Assembly: GCF_001421325.1 (NCBI RefSeq)
Contig: NZ_LMJY01000001.1
Location: 7,501 to 71,500 of the forward strand
Origin: Novosphingobium sp. Leaf2
GTDB lineage: Bacteria; Pseudomonadota; Alphaproteobacteria; Sphingomonadales; Sphingomonadaceae
Reading direction: 5' to 3'
Length of the DNA: 64,000 bases
Positions 8,568 to 15,847 of the stretch are shown here, piece by piece. The position numbers were made by a program, and so were the translations under genes. The first letter of the stretch is position 1. Each line of letters begins with the position of its first letter. The notes below the pieces were generated by a model. That model had not been told where the DNA came from and did not search any database. It saw nothing but the letters and a program-made list of their open reading frames with translations.

Positions 8568-8974
8568 TGCTGCGCGCGGTCGAACCGGGTCCGTCGGTGG
8601 TTGTTTGCGTGACCTGCCGCAACAGCGCCGCCGCGCGGGAGGATAGCGCCGGGCGGCGCGGCGGGGCGTTGCTGGAGCAGGCCCTGCACGCCGTCCAGGC
8701 AGACGACGCAAGCCTGCGCGGCGTGACGGTGCAGCCGATGGCGTGCCTGTTCGCCTGCACCCGGCACTGCGCGGTGCATATCCGCGCGCCGGGCAAGGTC
8801 GGCTACGTGCTGGGCGACTTTGCGCCGGACGTAGAGGCCGCCCGCGCCATCCTGGAATATGCCGCGCACCACGCAGCCAGCGCCGAAGGGCAGGTGCCGT
8901 ACCGCGATTGGCCCGAGGGGGTGAAAGGGCACTTCATCACCCGCACCCCGCCCGAAGGGTTCGTGTGCCCATGA
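8567..8974 (+). CDS. DUF1636 protein, putative metal/Fe-S binding, cobalamin-operon associated
   Basis: This 135-residue soluble protein has two cysteine clusters: CVTC near residue 14 and CLFACTRHC near residue 60. The spacing resembles thioredoxin-like 2Fe-2S proteins. The pattern fits the DUF1636 family, whose members occur in cobalamin gene clusters of alphaproteobacteria and have no assigned reaction. Start and stop overlap its neighbours (TGATG with btuB, ATGA with cobT), so it is fixed inside the B12 operon. A role in corrinoid reduction before adenosylation, or in cobalt handling, is conceivable but unproven. Confidence 0.8.
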   Translation: MLRAVEPGPSVVVCVTCRNSAAAREDSAGRRGGALLEQALHAVQADDASLRGVTVQPMACLFACTRHCAVHIRAPGKVGYVLGDFAPDVEAARAILEYAAHHAASAEGQVPYRDWPEGVKGHFITRTPPEGFVCP

Positions 8975-9987
8975 CCGCTTTCGCAAACCCCGAGGCGTTC
9001 GCAGCCGCGCTGGCTGCGCTTCCTGTAGCGGACGGTGCCGCGCGCGAGGCCGCGCTTGCCCGGCAGGCCCGCTTGACCAAGCCAGCGGGCTCGCTTGGCC
9101 GGCTTGAGGAGATCGCGGTGTTCATGGCCGGGTGGCAAGCGCGCGCGCGGCCTGCCGTTGACGTGGTGCAGGCGGTTATCTTCGCGGGTAACCACGGCGT
9201 GGCGGCGCGCGGCGTCAGCGCCTTTCCGACCGCCGTCACCGCGCAGATGGTCGCCAACTTCGCGGCTGGGGGCGCCGCGATCAACGCGCTGACCCGCGCC
9301 TGCGGTGCTGACCTGGCGGTAATCGCCCTCGATCTGGAACGCCCCACTGCGGACATCACCCAGGGCCCGGCGATGCGTGTGGACGAGTGCCTCGATGCGC
9401 TGAACCAGGGCGCCGCGTCCCTGCGCGAGGACACCCAGTTGCTGCTGGTGGGCGAAATGGGCATCGGCAATACCACGGCGGCGAGCGCCTTGTGCGTGCA
9501 AGCGCTGGGGGGCACCGCGCGAGACTGGACCGGGCGCGGCACCGGGGTGGACGATTCCGGTCTCCAGCGCAAGATCGCGGCCATCGACGCTGCCATCTAC
9601 CTGCATGGCGCGATGTGCCCGGATGCCTTCGAAAGCTTGCGCCGGCTGGGTGGGCGAGAGATCGCCGCGATCGCAGGGGCGATCCTGGCCGCGCGCCTGC
9701 GCCGCATTCCGGTCCTGATCGATGGTTTCATCGTGACGGCGGCCCTTGCGACGCTGGCCGCAGACAATCCGCTGATCGCCGCCCATTGCCTGGCCGCGCA
9801 TCGCTCGGCCGAAGGCGCGCACGGCCGGGCGCTCGATCTACTCGGGCTGGACCCGCTGCTGCAGTTGGGCCTGCGGCTTGGCGAAGGGTCCGGAGCGGCG
9901 CTGGCGGTGCCGATCGTGCAGGCGGCGCTTGCCGTCCACAACGAGATGGCGACGTTCGACGAAGCGGGCGTTGCCAGCGCGGCATGA
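8971..9987 (+). CDS. cobT: Nicotinate-nucleotide--dimethylbenzimidazole phosphoribosyltransferase
   Basis: The 338-residue CobT makes alpha-ribazole 5'-phosphate from nicotinate mononucleotide and a lower-ligand base such as dimethylbenzimidazole. Family blocks are SLGRLEEIA (41-49), FAGNHGVAARGVSAFP (71-86), GEMGIGNTT (161-169) and the C-terminal RLGEGSGAAL with Glu305 in the position of the catalytic glutamate. The ATG overlaps the DUF1636 stop. No bluB for dimethylbenzimidazole synthesis is in the window. Confidence 0.96.
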   Translation: MTAFANPEAFAAALAALPVADGAAREAALARQARLTKPAGSLGRLEEIAVFMAGWQARARPAVDVVQAVIFAGNHGVAARGVSAFPTAVTAQMVANFAAGGAAINALTRACGADLAVIALDLERPTADITQGPAMRVDECLDALNQGAASLREDTQLLLVGEMGIGNTTAASALCVQALGGTARDWTGRGTGVDDSGLQRKIAAIDAAIYLHGAMCPDAFESLRRLGGREIAAIAGAILAARLRRIPVLIDGFIVTAALATLAADNPLIAAHCLAAHRSAEGAHGRALDLLGLDPLLQLGLRLGEGSGAALAVPIVQAALAVHNEMATFDEAGVASAA

Positions 9988-10568
9988 GCGGATTTTGCGT
10001 CCACCTTATGCGGCACGGCGCACCGGTCACGCCGCAGCTGCTGCTGGGCCATGCAGACGCGCCGCCCCTGCCCGCCGGCACGCAGCTGTGTCTGGCCCGC
10101 GCGGCGCCGCTGGCGTTTGCCCGCGTGATCTCGTCCGACCTGTCGCGCGCGTCCGTGCCGGCCCGGCAGATTGCCGACTTGCGCACTATCCCCCATGCCA
10201 TCGATACGCGCTGGCGCGAACTCGATTTCGGGAACTGGACCGGGCTTGCCGCCAGTGAGGTGGACCCGGCTGCCTATGCGCGTTTCTGGGACGATCCCGA
10301 TGCCGCCGCCCCACCTGGCGGCGAGCGCTGGTCCGACCTGAAAAAACGCGTGGCCGCAGCCTTGCGGGAGCTTGACCAGCCCACCCTTATCATCACCCAC
10401 GGCGGCGCGATGCGGGCGGCGATGGCGGTACTGTTCCACATGGAAAACCGCCAGGTCTGGGCGTTCGACCTGCCCTATTCCTGTGTGCTGACCTTGCGGC
10501 TGTGGCCTGACAGCGGCCTGCCGACCGCGCAGATCGTCAACCTGACAGGCGATCCATGCGCCGCGTGA
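9984..10568 (+). CDS. Histidine phosphatase family protein, probable alpha-ribazole phosphatase
   Basis: The 194-residue protein is of the phosphoglycerate-mutase-like fold: RHG at residues 10-12, ELDFGNWTG, and a second catalytic histidine in LIITHGGAMRA. In this operon position such enzymes remove the 5'-phosphate from alpha-ribazole phosphate or adenosylcobalamin phosphate (CobC in Salmonella naming). It starts within cobT (ATGA overlap) and its end overlaps cobS by 13 bases. The role is inferred from fold plus context. Confidence 0.85.
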   Translation: MSGFCVHLMRHGAPVTPQLLLGHADAPPLPAGTQLCLARAAPLAFARVISSDLSRASVPARQIADLRTIPHAIDTRWRELDFGNWTGLAASEVDPAAYARFWDDPDAAAPPGGERWSDLKKRVAAALRELDQPTLIITHGGAMRAAMAVLFHMENRQVWAFDLPYSCVLTLRLWPDSGLPTAQIVNLTGDPCAA

Positions 10569-11272
10569 TCCTGGCCTTTCAGTTCATGACCCGGCTGCCG
10601 CTGCCGGCAGTGGGCGCCGACGCGCAGGATTTCGCTGCCGCGATGGGCTGGTTTCCGGTGACCGGGCTGGCGGTGGGTTGCGCGGTGGCCGCGCCGTGGT
10701 GGTTCCTGCACGCGCGCGATCCGTGGGCCGCCGCGCTGGCGGGGCTGGCCGGGTGGGTGGCGATAACCGGCGCGCTGCATCTGGACGGTCTGGCCGATGT
10801 TGCCGATGGCGCCGGGGCCGCCCACGCGGGGCCAGAACGGTTGCACGCGGTGATGGCCGATCCGCACGTCGGCAGCTTTGCGGTGGTGGCGATTGTGTTG
10901 CAGCTGGCCGCCAAGCTCGTGCTGCTCCATGCCCTGCCCGTTCACCGCGCGATGATCCCGGTCCTGATACTGGTCCCGGCGCTTGCCCGCATCGCGCCGA
11001 TTGCGTGGACCCTGTTTCTGCCGCCCTTGCACGAAGGGTTGGGCACCCGGTTTCGCAGCGGCGTGCGCATCACGCACCTTGCCGTGTGGTGTGCGGCGGC
11101 GCTGGCGGCGGCGGCGGCGCTGCACCCCGCGCTGCTCGCCCTGTTTCCGGCAATGGCCGTGTGGGGCTGGTGGCTGCGCGCGAAGCTTGGCGGTATTTCC
11201 GGCGATGGGCACGGCGCGGGCATCGAACTGCTGGAAACCTGCCTGCTGGCCGCGCTGGTGCTGGCCCGATGA
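10556..11272 (+). CDS. cobS: Adenosylcobinamide-GDP ribazoletransferase (cobalamin synthase)
   Basis: This 238-residue polytopic membrane protein joins adenosylcobinamide-GDP and alpha-ribazole. It begins with the typical FQFMTRLPLP block, has the DGLAD motif (LHLDGLADVADG) and a C-terminal GDGHGAGIELLET. Several Ala/Leu-rich membrane segments are clear. The start overlaps the upstream gene by 13 bases and the stop overlaps cobD (ATGA). Confidence 0.94.
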   Translation: MRRVILAFQFMTRLPLPAVGADAQDFAAAMGWFPVTGLAVGCAVAAPWWFLHARDPWAAALAGLAGWVAITGALHLDGLADVADGAGAAHAGPERLHAVMADPHVGSFAVVAIVLQLAAKLVLLHALPVHRAMIPVLILVPALARIAPIAWTLFLPPLHEGLGTRFRSGVRITHLAVWCAAALAAAAALHPALLALFPAMAVWGWWLRAKLGGISGDGHGAGIELLETCLLAALVLAR

Positions 11273-12246
11273 ACGCCGCCTTCCTCCATCATGGCGGCAG
11301 GCTGGCCGAGGCGATGCGCGTCTATGGCGGTGACCGGCACGACTGGCTGGACCTGTCCACCGGACTCAACCCCGTGCCGTGGCCCGTGCCCCCTTTCGCC
11401 GACTGGGCCGCCCTGCCCGACCCGGCGCTGCTGCAACGGCTGGAGCATACCGCCGCTGCGTATTTCGGCGCAGACCCTGCGCTGGTGTGTGCGGTGCCAG
11501 GCAGCGAAGTGGCCCTGCGGCTGCTGGCCCCGCTGCTCGGCTTGCCTGGACGCGCCTTGGCGCCGGCCTATCGCAGCCATACTGAAGCCTTCGACCGGAC
11601 CAGAACCATCAGCTTTGCTGAGGCCCCAGATGGCGCTCAAACGGTAGCGATCGCCAACCCCAACAACCCGGACGGCATCCTGCGCGCACCAGCCGCGCTG
11701 CTGGAATGGGGTGAACGCATTGGGGCCGCAGGGGGCTGGCTGCTGATCGACGAGGCGTTTGCCGACTGCCACCCCGATCACACCGTTGCCTCCCATGTCA
11801 GCTCGGCGGGCCGGGTGATCGTCCTGCGCTCGTTCGGCAAGTTCTTCGGGCTGGCAGGCCTGCGCCTGGGCTTCGCGATCGCCCCGCCGGCCATCCTGGG
11901 CCGGTTGCGCGGGTTGCTGGGAAGCTGGCCGATCCACAGCGCTGCGCTCGCCATCGCCGCTGCAGCGTATGCAGACGAGCCCTGGATCCACCGCACCCGG
12001 GCACAGCTTCCCACGCGTGCGGCAGCGCTGGACACCGTGCTGCATCGCCACGGGCTGCGCCCGCACGGTGCTTGCCCGCTGTTTCGCTACGTTACCGGGT
12101 GCGATGCGGGAACGCTGTTCCATGCGCTGGCACAAGCGCACATCCTGGTGCGACCGTTCGAGGCGTACTCCGATGCGCTGCGCCTTGGCGTTCCCGCCAC
12201 CCCGCAAGCCCTGCACCGCCTCGATCTGGCGCTGACCCATGCTTGA
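11269..12246 (+). CDS. cobD: Threonine-phosphate decarboxylase (PLP enzyme)
   Basis: The 325-residue class I/II aminotransferase-fold enzyme makes (R)-1-aminopropan-2-yl phosphate for the cobinamide linker. HHGGRLAEA is the family N-terminus. NPNNPDG is at 130-136, the pyridine-nitrogen aspartate is Asp161, and the PLP lysine is Lys191 in SFGKFFGLAGLRLGF. It is called CobC in Pseudomonas naming. It overlaps both neighbours, cobS by ATGA and cbiB by 8 bases. Confidence 0.93.
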   Translation: MNAAFLHHGGRLAEAMRVYGGDRHDWLDLSTGLNPVPWPVPPFADWAALPDPALLQRLEHTAAAYFGADPALVCAVPGSEVALRLLAPLLGLPGRALAPAYRSHTEAFDRTRTISFAEAPDGAQTVAIANPNNPDGILRAPAALLEWGERIGAAGGWLLIDEAFADCHPDHTVASHVSSAGRVIVLRSFGKFFGLAGLRLGFAIAPPAILGRLRGLLGSWPIHSAALAIAAAAYADEPWIHRTRAQLPTRAAALDTVLHRHGLRPHGACPLFRYVTGCDAGTLFHALAQAHILVRPFEAYSDALRLGVPATPQALHRLDLALTHA

Positions 12247-13177
12247 ACCGGTGGCTGCCGCCGCACTCGGCATCGAAGCACTGCTTGGCTGGCCGGGGCG
12301 GGTGCACGCGATCATCGGCCACCCGGTGGGCGCGTTCGCCGCCCTTATTGGCTGGTGCGAAAAACGCCTCAACCGCCAGCGCTGGTCCGATACCGCCCGG
12401 CGCGCAGCCGGACTGATGGCGATGATCGTACTGATGGCGATCATCATCGCCACGGCTATCTCGATAGAATTTCTGGTGCGCGCGATCGCCGGCGCATGGG
12501 CCTGGCCGCTGCTGGCGCTGCTTGCCTGGCCCGCCATCGCCGTGCGCAGTCTGGACGATCACGTCCGCCCGATCCATGCCGCGCTGCGCCGTGATGACCT
12601 GCCGGGCGCCCGCCGCGCCGTGCAGATGATCGTAGGACGAGACACCGCTGCGCTGGACGAGGCCGGCGTCACCCGCGCAGCGATCGAAAGCCTGGCGGAA
12701 AGCTTCTGCGACGGCGTCGTCGCGCCGCTGTTCTGGCTCATGGTGCTGGGCCTGCCCGGCGCGTGGGCGCTCAAGGCGATCAACACCGCCGACAGCCTGA
12801 TTGGCCATCGCGAGGCACCATACGGCCCCTATGGCTGGGCGGCGGCGCGGCTGGACGATCTGGCCATGCTGGTGCCGGCAAGGCTGTCCGCCGTCCTGCT
12901 GTGTCTTGCCGGGGGCGGAGGCTGGCACATCCTGGCGCGCGATCATGCCGCCCACGCCTCCCCTAACGCGGGCTGGCCGGAAGCAGCGATGGCCGGCGCG
13001 CTTGGCGTCAGGCTGGCCGGCCCGGCGGCCTACGACGGCGCGCTTGCCGACAAGGCGTGGATCGGGGATGGCCGACAGACCCTGGGCGCGCCCGATCTCG
13101 CGCGCGCCCTCACGCTCTATCGGCGCGCCTGCGTCCTGGTGGGAGTTCTTGCGATGAGTGCCGTATGGCTGGGCTGA
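12239..13177 (+). CDS. cbiB: Adenosylcobinamide-phosphate synthase
   Basis: The 312-residue membrane protein (CbiB, CobD in Pseudomonas naming) attaches the aminopropanol phosphate arm to adenosylcobyric acid. Motifs include GWPGRVHAIIGHPVGAF at the N-terminus and the AIESLAESFCDGVVAPLFW block near residue 147. Several membrane segments are evident. It overlaps cobD at its start and cobQ at its end. Confidence 0.94.
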   Translation: MLEPVAAAALGIEALLGWPGRVHAIIGHPVGAFAALIGWCEKRLNRQRWSDTARRAAGLMAMIVLMAIIIATAISIEFLVRAIAGAWAWPLLALLAWPAIAVRSLDDHVRPIHAALRRDDLPGARRAVQMIVGRDTAALDEAGVTRAAIESLAESFCDGVVAPLFWLMVLGLPGAWALKAINTADSLIGHREAPYGPYGWAAARLDDLAMLVPARLSAVLLCLAGGGGWHILARDHAAHASPNAGWPEAAMAGALGVRLAGPAAYDGALADKAWIGDGRQTLGAPDLARALTLYRRACVLVGVLAMSAVWLG

Positions 13178-14634
13178 TGTTGCAGGGAACCGGGTCCGAT
13201 GTGGGCAAGTCAGTGCTGGTGGCGGGCCTGTGCCGCGCCGCCGCCAACCGGGGCTTGCGCGTGCTGCCGTTCAAGCCGCAGAACATGTCGAACAACGCCG
13301 CCGTCACGCCCGAGGGGGGCGAGATTGGCCGGGCGCAGGCACTGCAGGCGCTGGCGGCGCGTGCCCCGTTGCATGTGGACATGAACCCCGTTCTGCTCAA
13401 ACCGCAGGCTGATCGCACCGCGCAGCTTATCGTCCACGGCCAGGTTCGCGGCACGCTGGGCGCGGCCAACTTTCGCGAGGCGCGCCGGCCGCTGCTGCCC
13501 GAAGTCCTTGCAAGTTACCGGCGGCTGGAAGCGCGCTGCGATCTGGTCATCGTCGAAGGCGCAGGCTCGCCAGCGGAGATCAACTTGCGCAGCGGGGACA
13601 TCGCCAACATGGGCTTTGCCCGCGCCGCCGACGTGCCGGTGGTGCTGGTGGGCGACATCGACCGGGGCGGCGTGATCGCGGCTATCGTCGGCACCCGCGC
13701 GGTGATCGACCCGGCCGACGCGCAGATGATTCGCGGCTTCGTGATCAACAAGTTTCGCGGTGATCCCGCCCTGTTCACTGATGGCTACGACGCCATCGCC
13801 CGGCTGTCCGGCTGGCGCGGCTTCGGTGTGCTGCCCTGGGTCAGCGCCGTCAGCCGCCTGCCCAGCGAGGACGCGGTCGTGCTGGAGCGTCCGTTGCAGG
13901 CAAGGTCCGGCAAAGTGCTGGTGGTCTGCCCGATCCTGCCGCGCATCGCCAATTTCGACGATCTGGACCCCTTGCGCCACGAGCCTGGCATTGCGGTGGC
14001 AATGGTGCCGCCCGGGCAGCCCATCCCTGCGGACGCGGACCTGATCGTCCTGCCAGGCTCCAAGGCCACGCTGGCCGACCTCGCCTTCCTGCGCGCGCAA
14101 GGCTGGGACATCGACGTGCTGGCCCACCATCGACGCGGCGGCGTGGTGCTGGGCATTTGCGGCGGCTACCAGATGCTGGGCCGCGCCATAGCCGATCCCG
14201 ACGGCGTCGAAGGACCACCGGGCAGCGCGCCCGGTCTTGGGCTTCTCGACGTTCACACCACACTGGGCACACGCAAGACGTTGACGCATGTTGCGGGCCG
14301 CGCCTTGGGGCAGGCCTTCACCGGATACGAAATGCACATGGGCGTGACGCACGGGCCTGACACCGCCCGCCCCTTTGCCACGCTGGAAGACCGGGACGGC
14401 AGCTGGCGCACCGATGGCGCGATCGCTGCCACCGGCAACGTGATGGGGACATATTGCCACGGGCTGCTGGCAAAGCCCGGAATGCGCCGCGCGTTACTCA
14501 CAAGGCTCGGCGCCAGATCCAACGGCGCAGACCATGATACGCGGGTGGACGCCGCGCTCGATGACCTGGCGGCGGCGATGGAAGCCGCGCTGGACATCGA
14601 TGGGCTGCTGGCGCTTGCCGGGATTAAATCGTGA
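13165..14634 (+). CDS. cobQ: Cobyric acid synthase
   Basis: The 489-residue amidotransferase amidates adenosylcobyrinic acid a,c-diamide to adenosylcobyric acid. The N-terminal dethiobiotin-synthetase-like domain carries the P-loop GTGSDVGKS followed by PFKPQNMSNNAAV. The C-terminal glutamine amidotransferase domain has the nucleophile Cys332 in GICGGYQ and His432 in TYCHG. The ATG at 13165 gives a 13-base overlap with cbiB. An in-frame ATG at 13177 (TGATG) is equally plausible. This gene implies that partly amidated corrinoids are used as precursors. Confidence 0.95.
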   Translation: MAGLMLQGTGSDVGKSVLVAGLCRAAANRGLRVLPFKPQNMSNNAAVTPEGGEIGRAQALQALAARAPLHVDMNPVLLKPQADRTAQLIVHGQVRGTLGAANFREARRPLLPEVLASYRRLEARCDLVIVEGAGSPAEINLRSGDIANMGFARAADVPVVLVGDIDRGGVIAAIVGTRAVIDPADAQMIRGFVINKFRGDPALFTDGYDAIARLSGWRGFGVLPWVSAVSRLPSEDAVVLERPLQARSGKVLVVCPILPRIANFDDLDPLRHEPGIAVAMVPPGQPIPADADLIVLPGSKATLADLAFLRAQGWDIDVLAHHRRGGVVLGICGGYQMLGRAIADPDGVEGPPGSAPGLGLLDVHTTLGTRKTLTHVAGRALGQAFTGYEMHMGVTHGPDTARPFATLEDRDGSWRTDGAIAATGNVMGTYCHGLLAKPGMRRALLTRLGARSNGADHDTRVDAALDDLAAAMEAALDIDGLLALAGIKS

Positions 14635-15140
14635 GACACACGCTGCTGGTGCTGGGGGGGGCGCGCTCGGGCAAAAGCCGCTACGCGCAATCGCGGGCCG
14701 AAGCCCATGCCGGAACGCTGGCCTATATCGCCACCGCGCAGGCGCTGGACGGCGAGATGGCGACGCGCATCGCCCGCCACCGTCAGGACCGCGGCCCGCG
14801 TTGGATCACCCTCGAAGAATCGCTCGACTTGGCTGGCGCTATCGAACGCGCAAGCAGCCAGGCGGACGCCATACTGGTGGACTGCCTGACCTTGTGGCTG
14901 TCGAACCTCATGATGGCGCAGGCCGACCTGCGCCAGGCGACGCAAACATTAGAGAACGCCATCGCCGCCTGCTCGTGCCCGTTGGTGCTGGTATCCAACG
15001 AAGTGGGCCTGGGCATCGTGCCGGACAACGCCTTGGCACGCGCCTTTCGCGACGAGGCTGGCCGCCTGAATCAGGCGATCGCGGCACAGGCCGACGAAGC
15101 GCAGTTCATTGCCGCCGGGCTGCCGCTACGTCTGAAATGA
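14631..15140 (+). CDS. cobU: Adenosylcobinamide kinase / adenosylcobinamide-phosphate guanylyltransferase
   Basis: The 169-residue bifunctional enzyme phosphorylates adenosylcobinamide and transfers GMP to it. P-loop GGARSGKS is at residues 9-16, and the guanylylation-site region RIARHRQDRGPRWITLEE contains His50. A later block is SNEVGLGIVPDN. The GTG start overlaps the cobQ stop (GTGA). It is the last gene of the riboswitch-controlled operon. I see no clear terminator before the convergent tRNA. Confidence 0.95.
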   Translation: MRHTLLVLGGARSGKSRYAQSRAEAHAGTLAYIATAQALDGEMATRIARHRQDRGPRWITLEESLDLAGAIERASSQADAILVDCLTLWLSNLMMAQADLRQATQTLENAIAACSCPLVLVSNEVGLGIVPDNALARAFRDEAGRLNQAIAAQADEAQFIAAGLPLRLK

Positions 15141-15147
15141 GGGGAAA

Positions 15148-15224
15148 TGGTGCACCCGACTGGATTCGAACCAGTGGCCTTCGCCTTCGGAGGGCGACAC
15201 TCTATCCAGCTGAGCTACGGGTGC
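15148..15224 (-). tRNA. tRNA-Arg (anticodon CCG)
   Basis: On the minus strand the sequence folds as a standard 77-base tRNA: acceptor GCACCCG pairs with CGGGTGC, then discriminator A and an encoded CCA. The D-arm contains AGCTCAGCTGGA and the T-arm GGTTCGAATCC. The anticodon loop is CTCCGAA with CCG at positions 34-36, reading the arginine codon CGG. It ends 8 bases from the cobU stop. Confidence 0.97.
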
Positions 15225-15321
15225 AGTGCGGCTGCGGTTAGCAGAGGGCGCGCGCCCTTTCCAGCGCCAATTTGATGAGCCGTGACATGGACCAGGGCCA
15301 AGTCCGGATACCCGGTTGCAA

Positions 15322-15336
15322 GTTCCTGATATGTTC
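15322..15336 (+). promoter_or_regulatory. Alphaproteobacterial SOS (LexA) box upstream of mmcB
   Basis: GTTC-N7-GTTC (GTTC CTGATAT GTTC) matches the alphaproteobacterial LexA operator exactly. It ends 13 bases before the mmcB ATG, so bound LexA would cover the start of the transcript. Confidence 0.8.
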
Positions 15337-15349
15337 TTAAAAGGGCGCC

Positions 15350-15835
15350 ATGGCCGAAGCCGATTCTTTTTCCTTTACCCACGCCGCCGCCGATGTTGCG
15401 CGCGGGATTGGTCGCCTGTTCGCGCGCAACGGGATCTGGTGCATGCCTGAAATGCCGCTGCGCTGCGGTCGGCGCGCCGATCTGATGGGGGTGGACCCGA
15501 AAGGGCACGTCATCATCGTGGAGATCAAGGTCGCGCGCGCCGACCTCCTCGGCGATGCGAAATGGACCGATTATCTGGACTATTGCGACCGGTTCTATTG
15601 GGGCCTTTCGCCCGCGCTGGATCGTGCACCGCTGGAAACCGAGGTGTTCAGGCCGGACTGCTGCGGGGTGATCGTGGCGGATGGGTACGACGCAGAAATC
15701 CTGCGTCCCGCGCCGCTGCGCCAAATGGCCGCCGCCCGCCGCAAGGTGGAGACCGAGCGGCTCGCCCGCGCATCGCTGCGCCGGCTGGTAAACCTTGGCG
15801 ATCCGCATACCGTGCAGTGGGGCGGCGAGGACTGA
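15350..15835 (+). CDS. mmcB: MmcB family DNA repair protein
   Basis: The 161-residue protein has the PD-(D/E)XK nuclease-like signature: RRADLMGVD, then VIIVEIKVAR, so Asp and Glu-x-Lys are in place. The family is named for mitomycin C resistance in Caulobacter, where mmcB is SOS-induced. The perfect GTTC-N7-GTTC box just upstream agrees. It ends 12 bases from a convergent membrane-protein gene. Confidence 0.9.
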   Translation: MAEADSFSFTHAAADVARGIGRLFARNGIWCMPEMPLRCGRRADLMGVDPKGHVIIVEIKVARADLLGDAKWTDYLDYCDRFYWGLSPALDRAPLETEVFRPDCCGVIVADGYDAEILRPAPLRQMAAARRKVETERLARASLRRLVNLGDPHTVQWGGED

Positions 15836-15847
15836 GCTTTCGGCCTG

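Noticed and set aside
15246-15257. GGGCGCGCGCCC palindrome upstream of tRNA-Arg
   Set aside because: A self-complementary GC run is expected by chance at this composition, and no T-tract or regulator pattern goes with it.
15148-15835. tRNA-Arg as an integration site with an island behind it
   Set aside because: No integrase, no second copy of the tRNA 3' end and no composition break are seen; the neighbouring genes are core genes.
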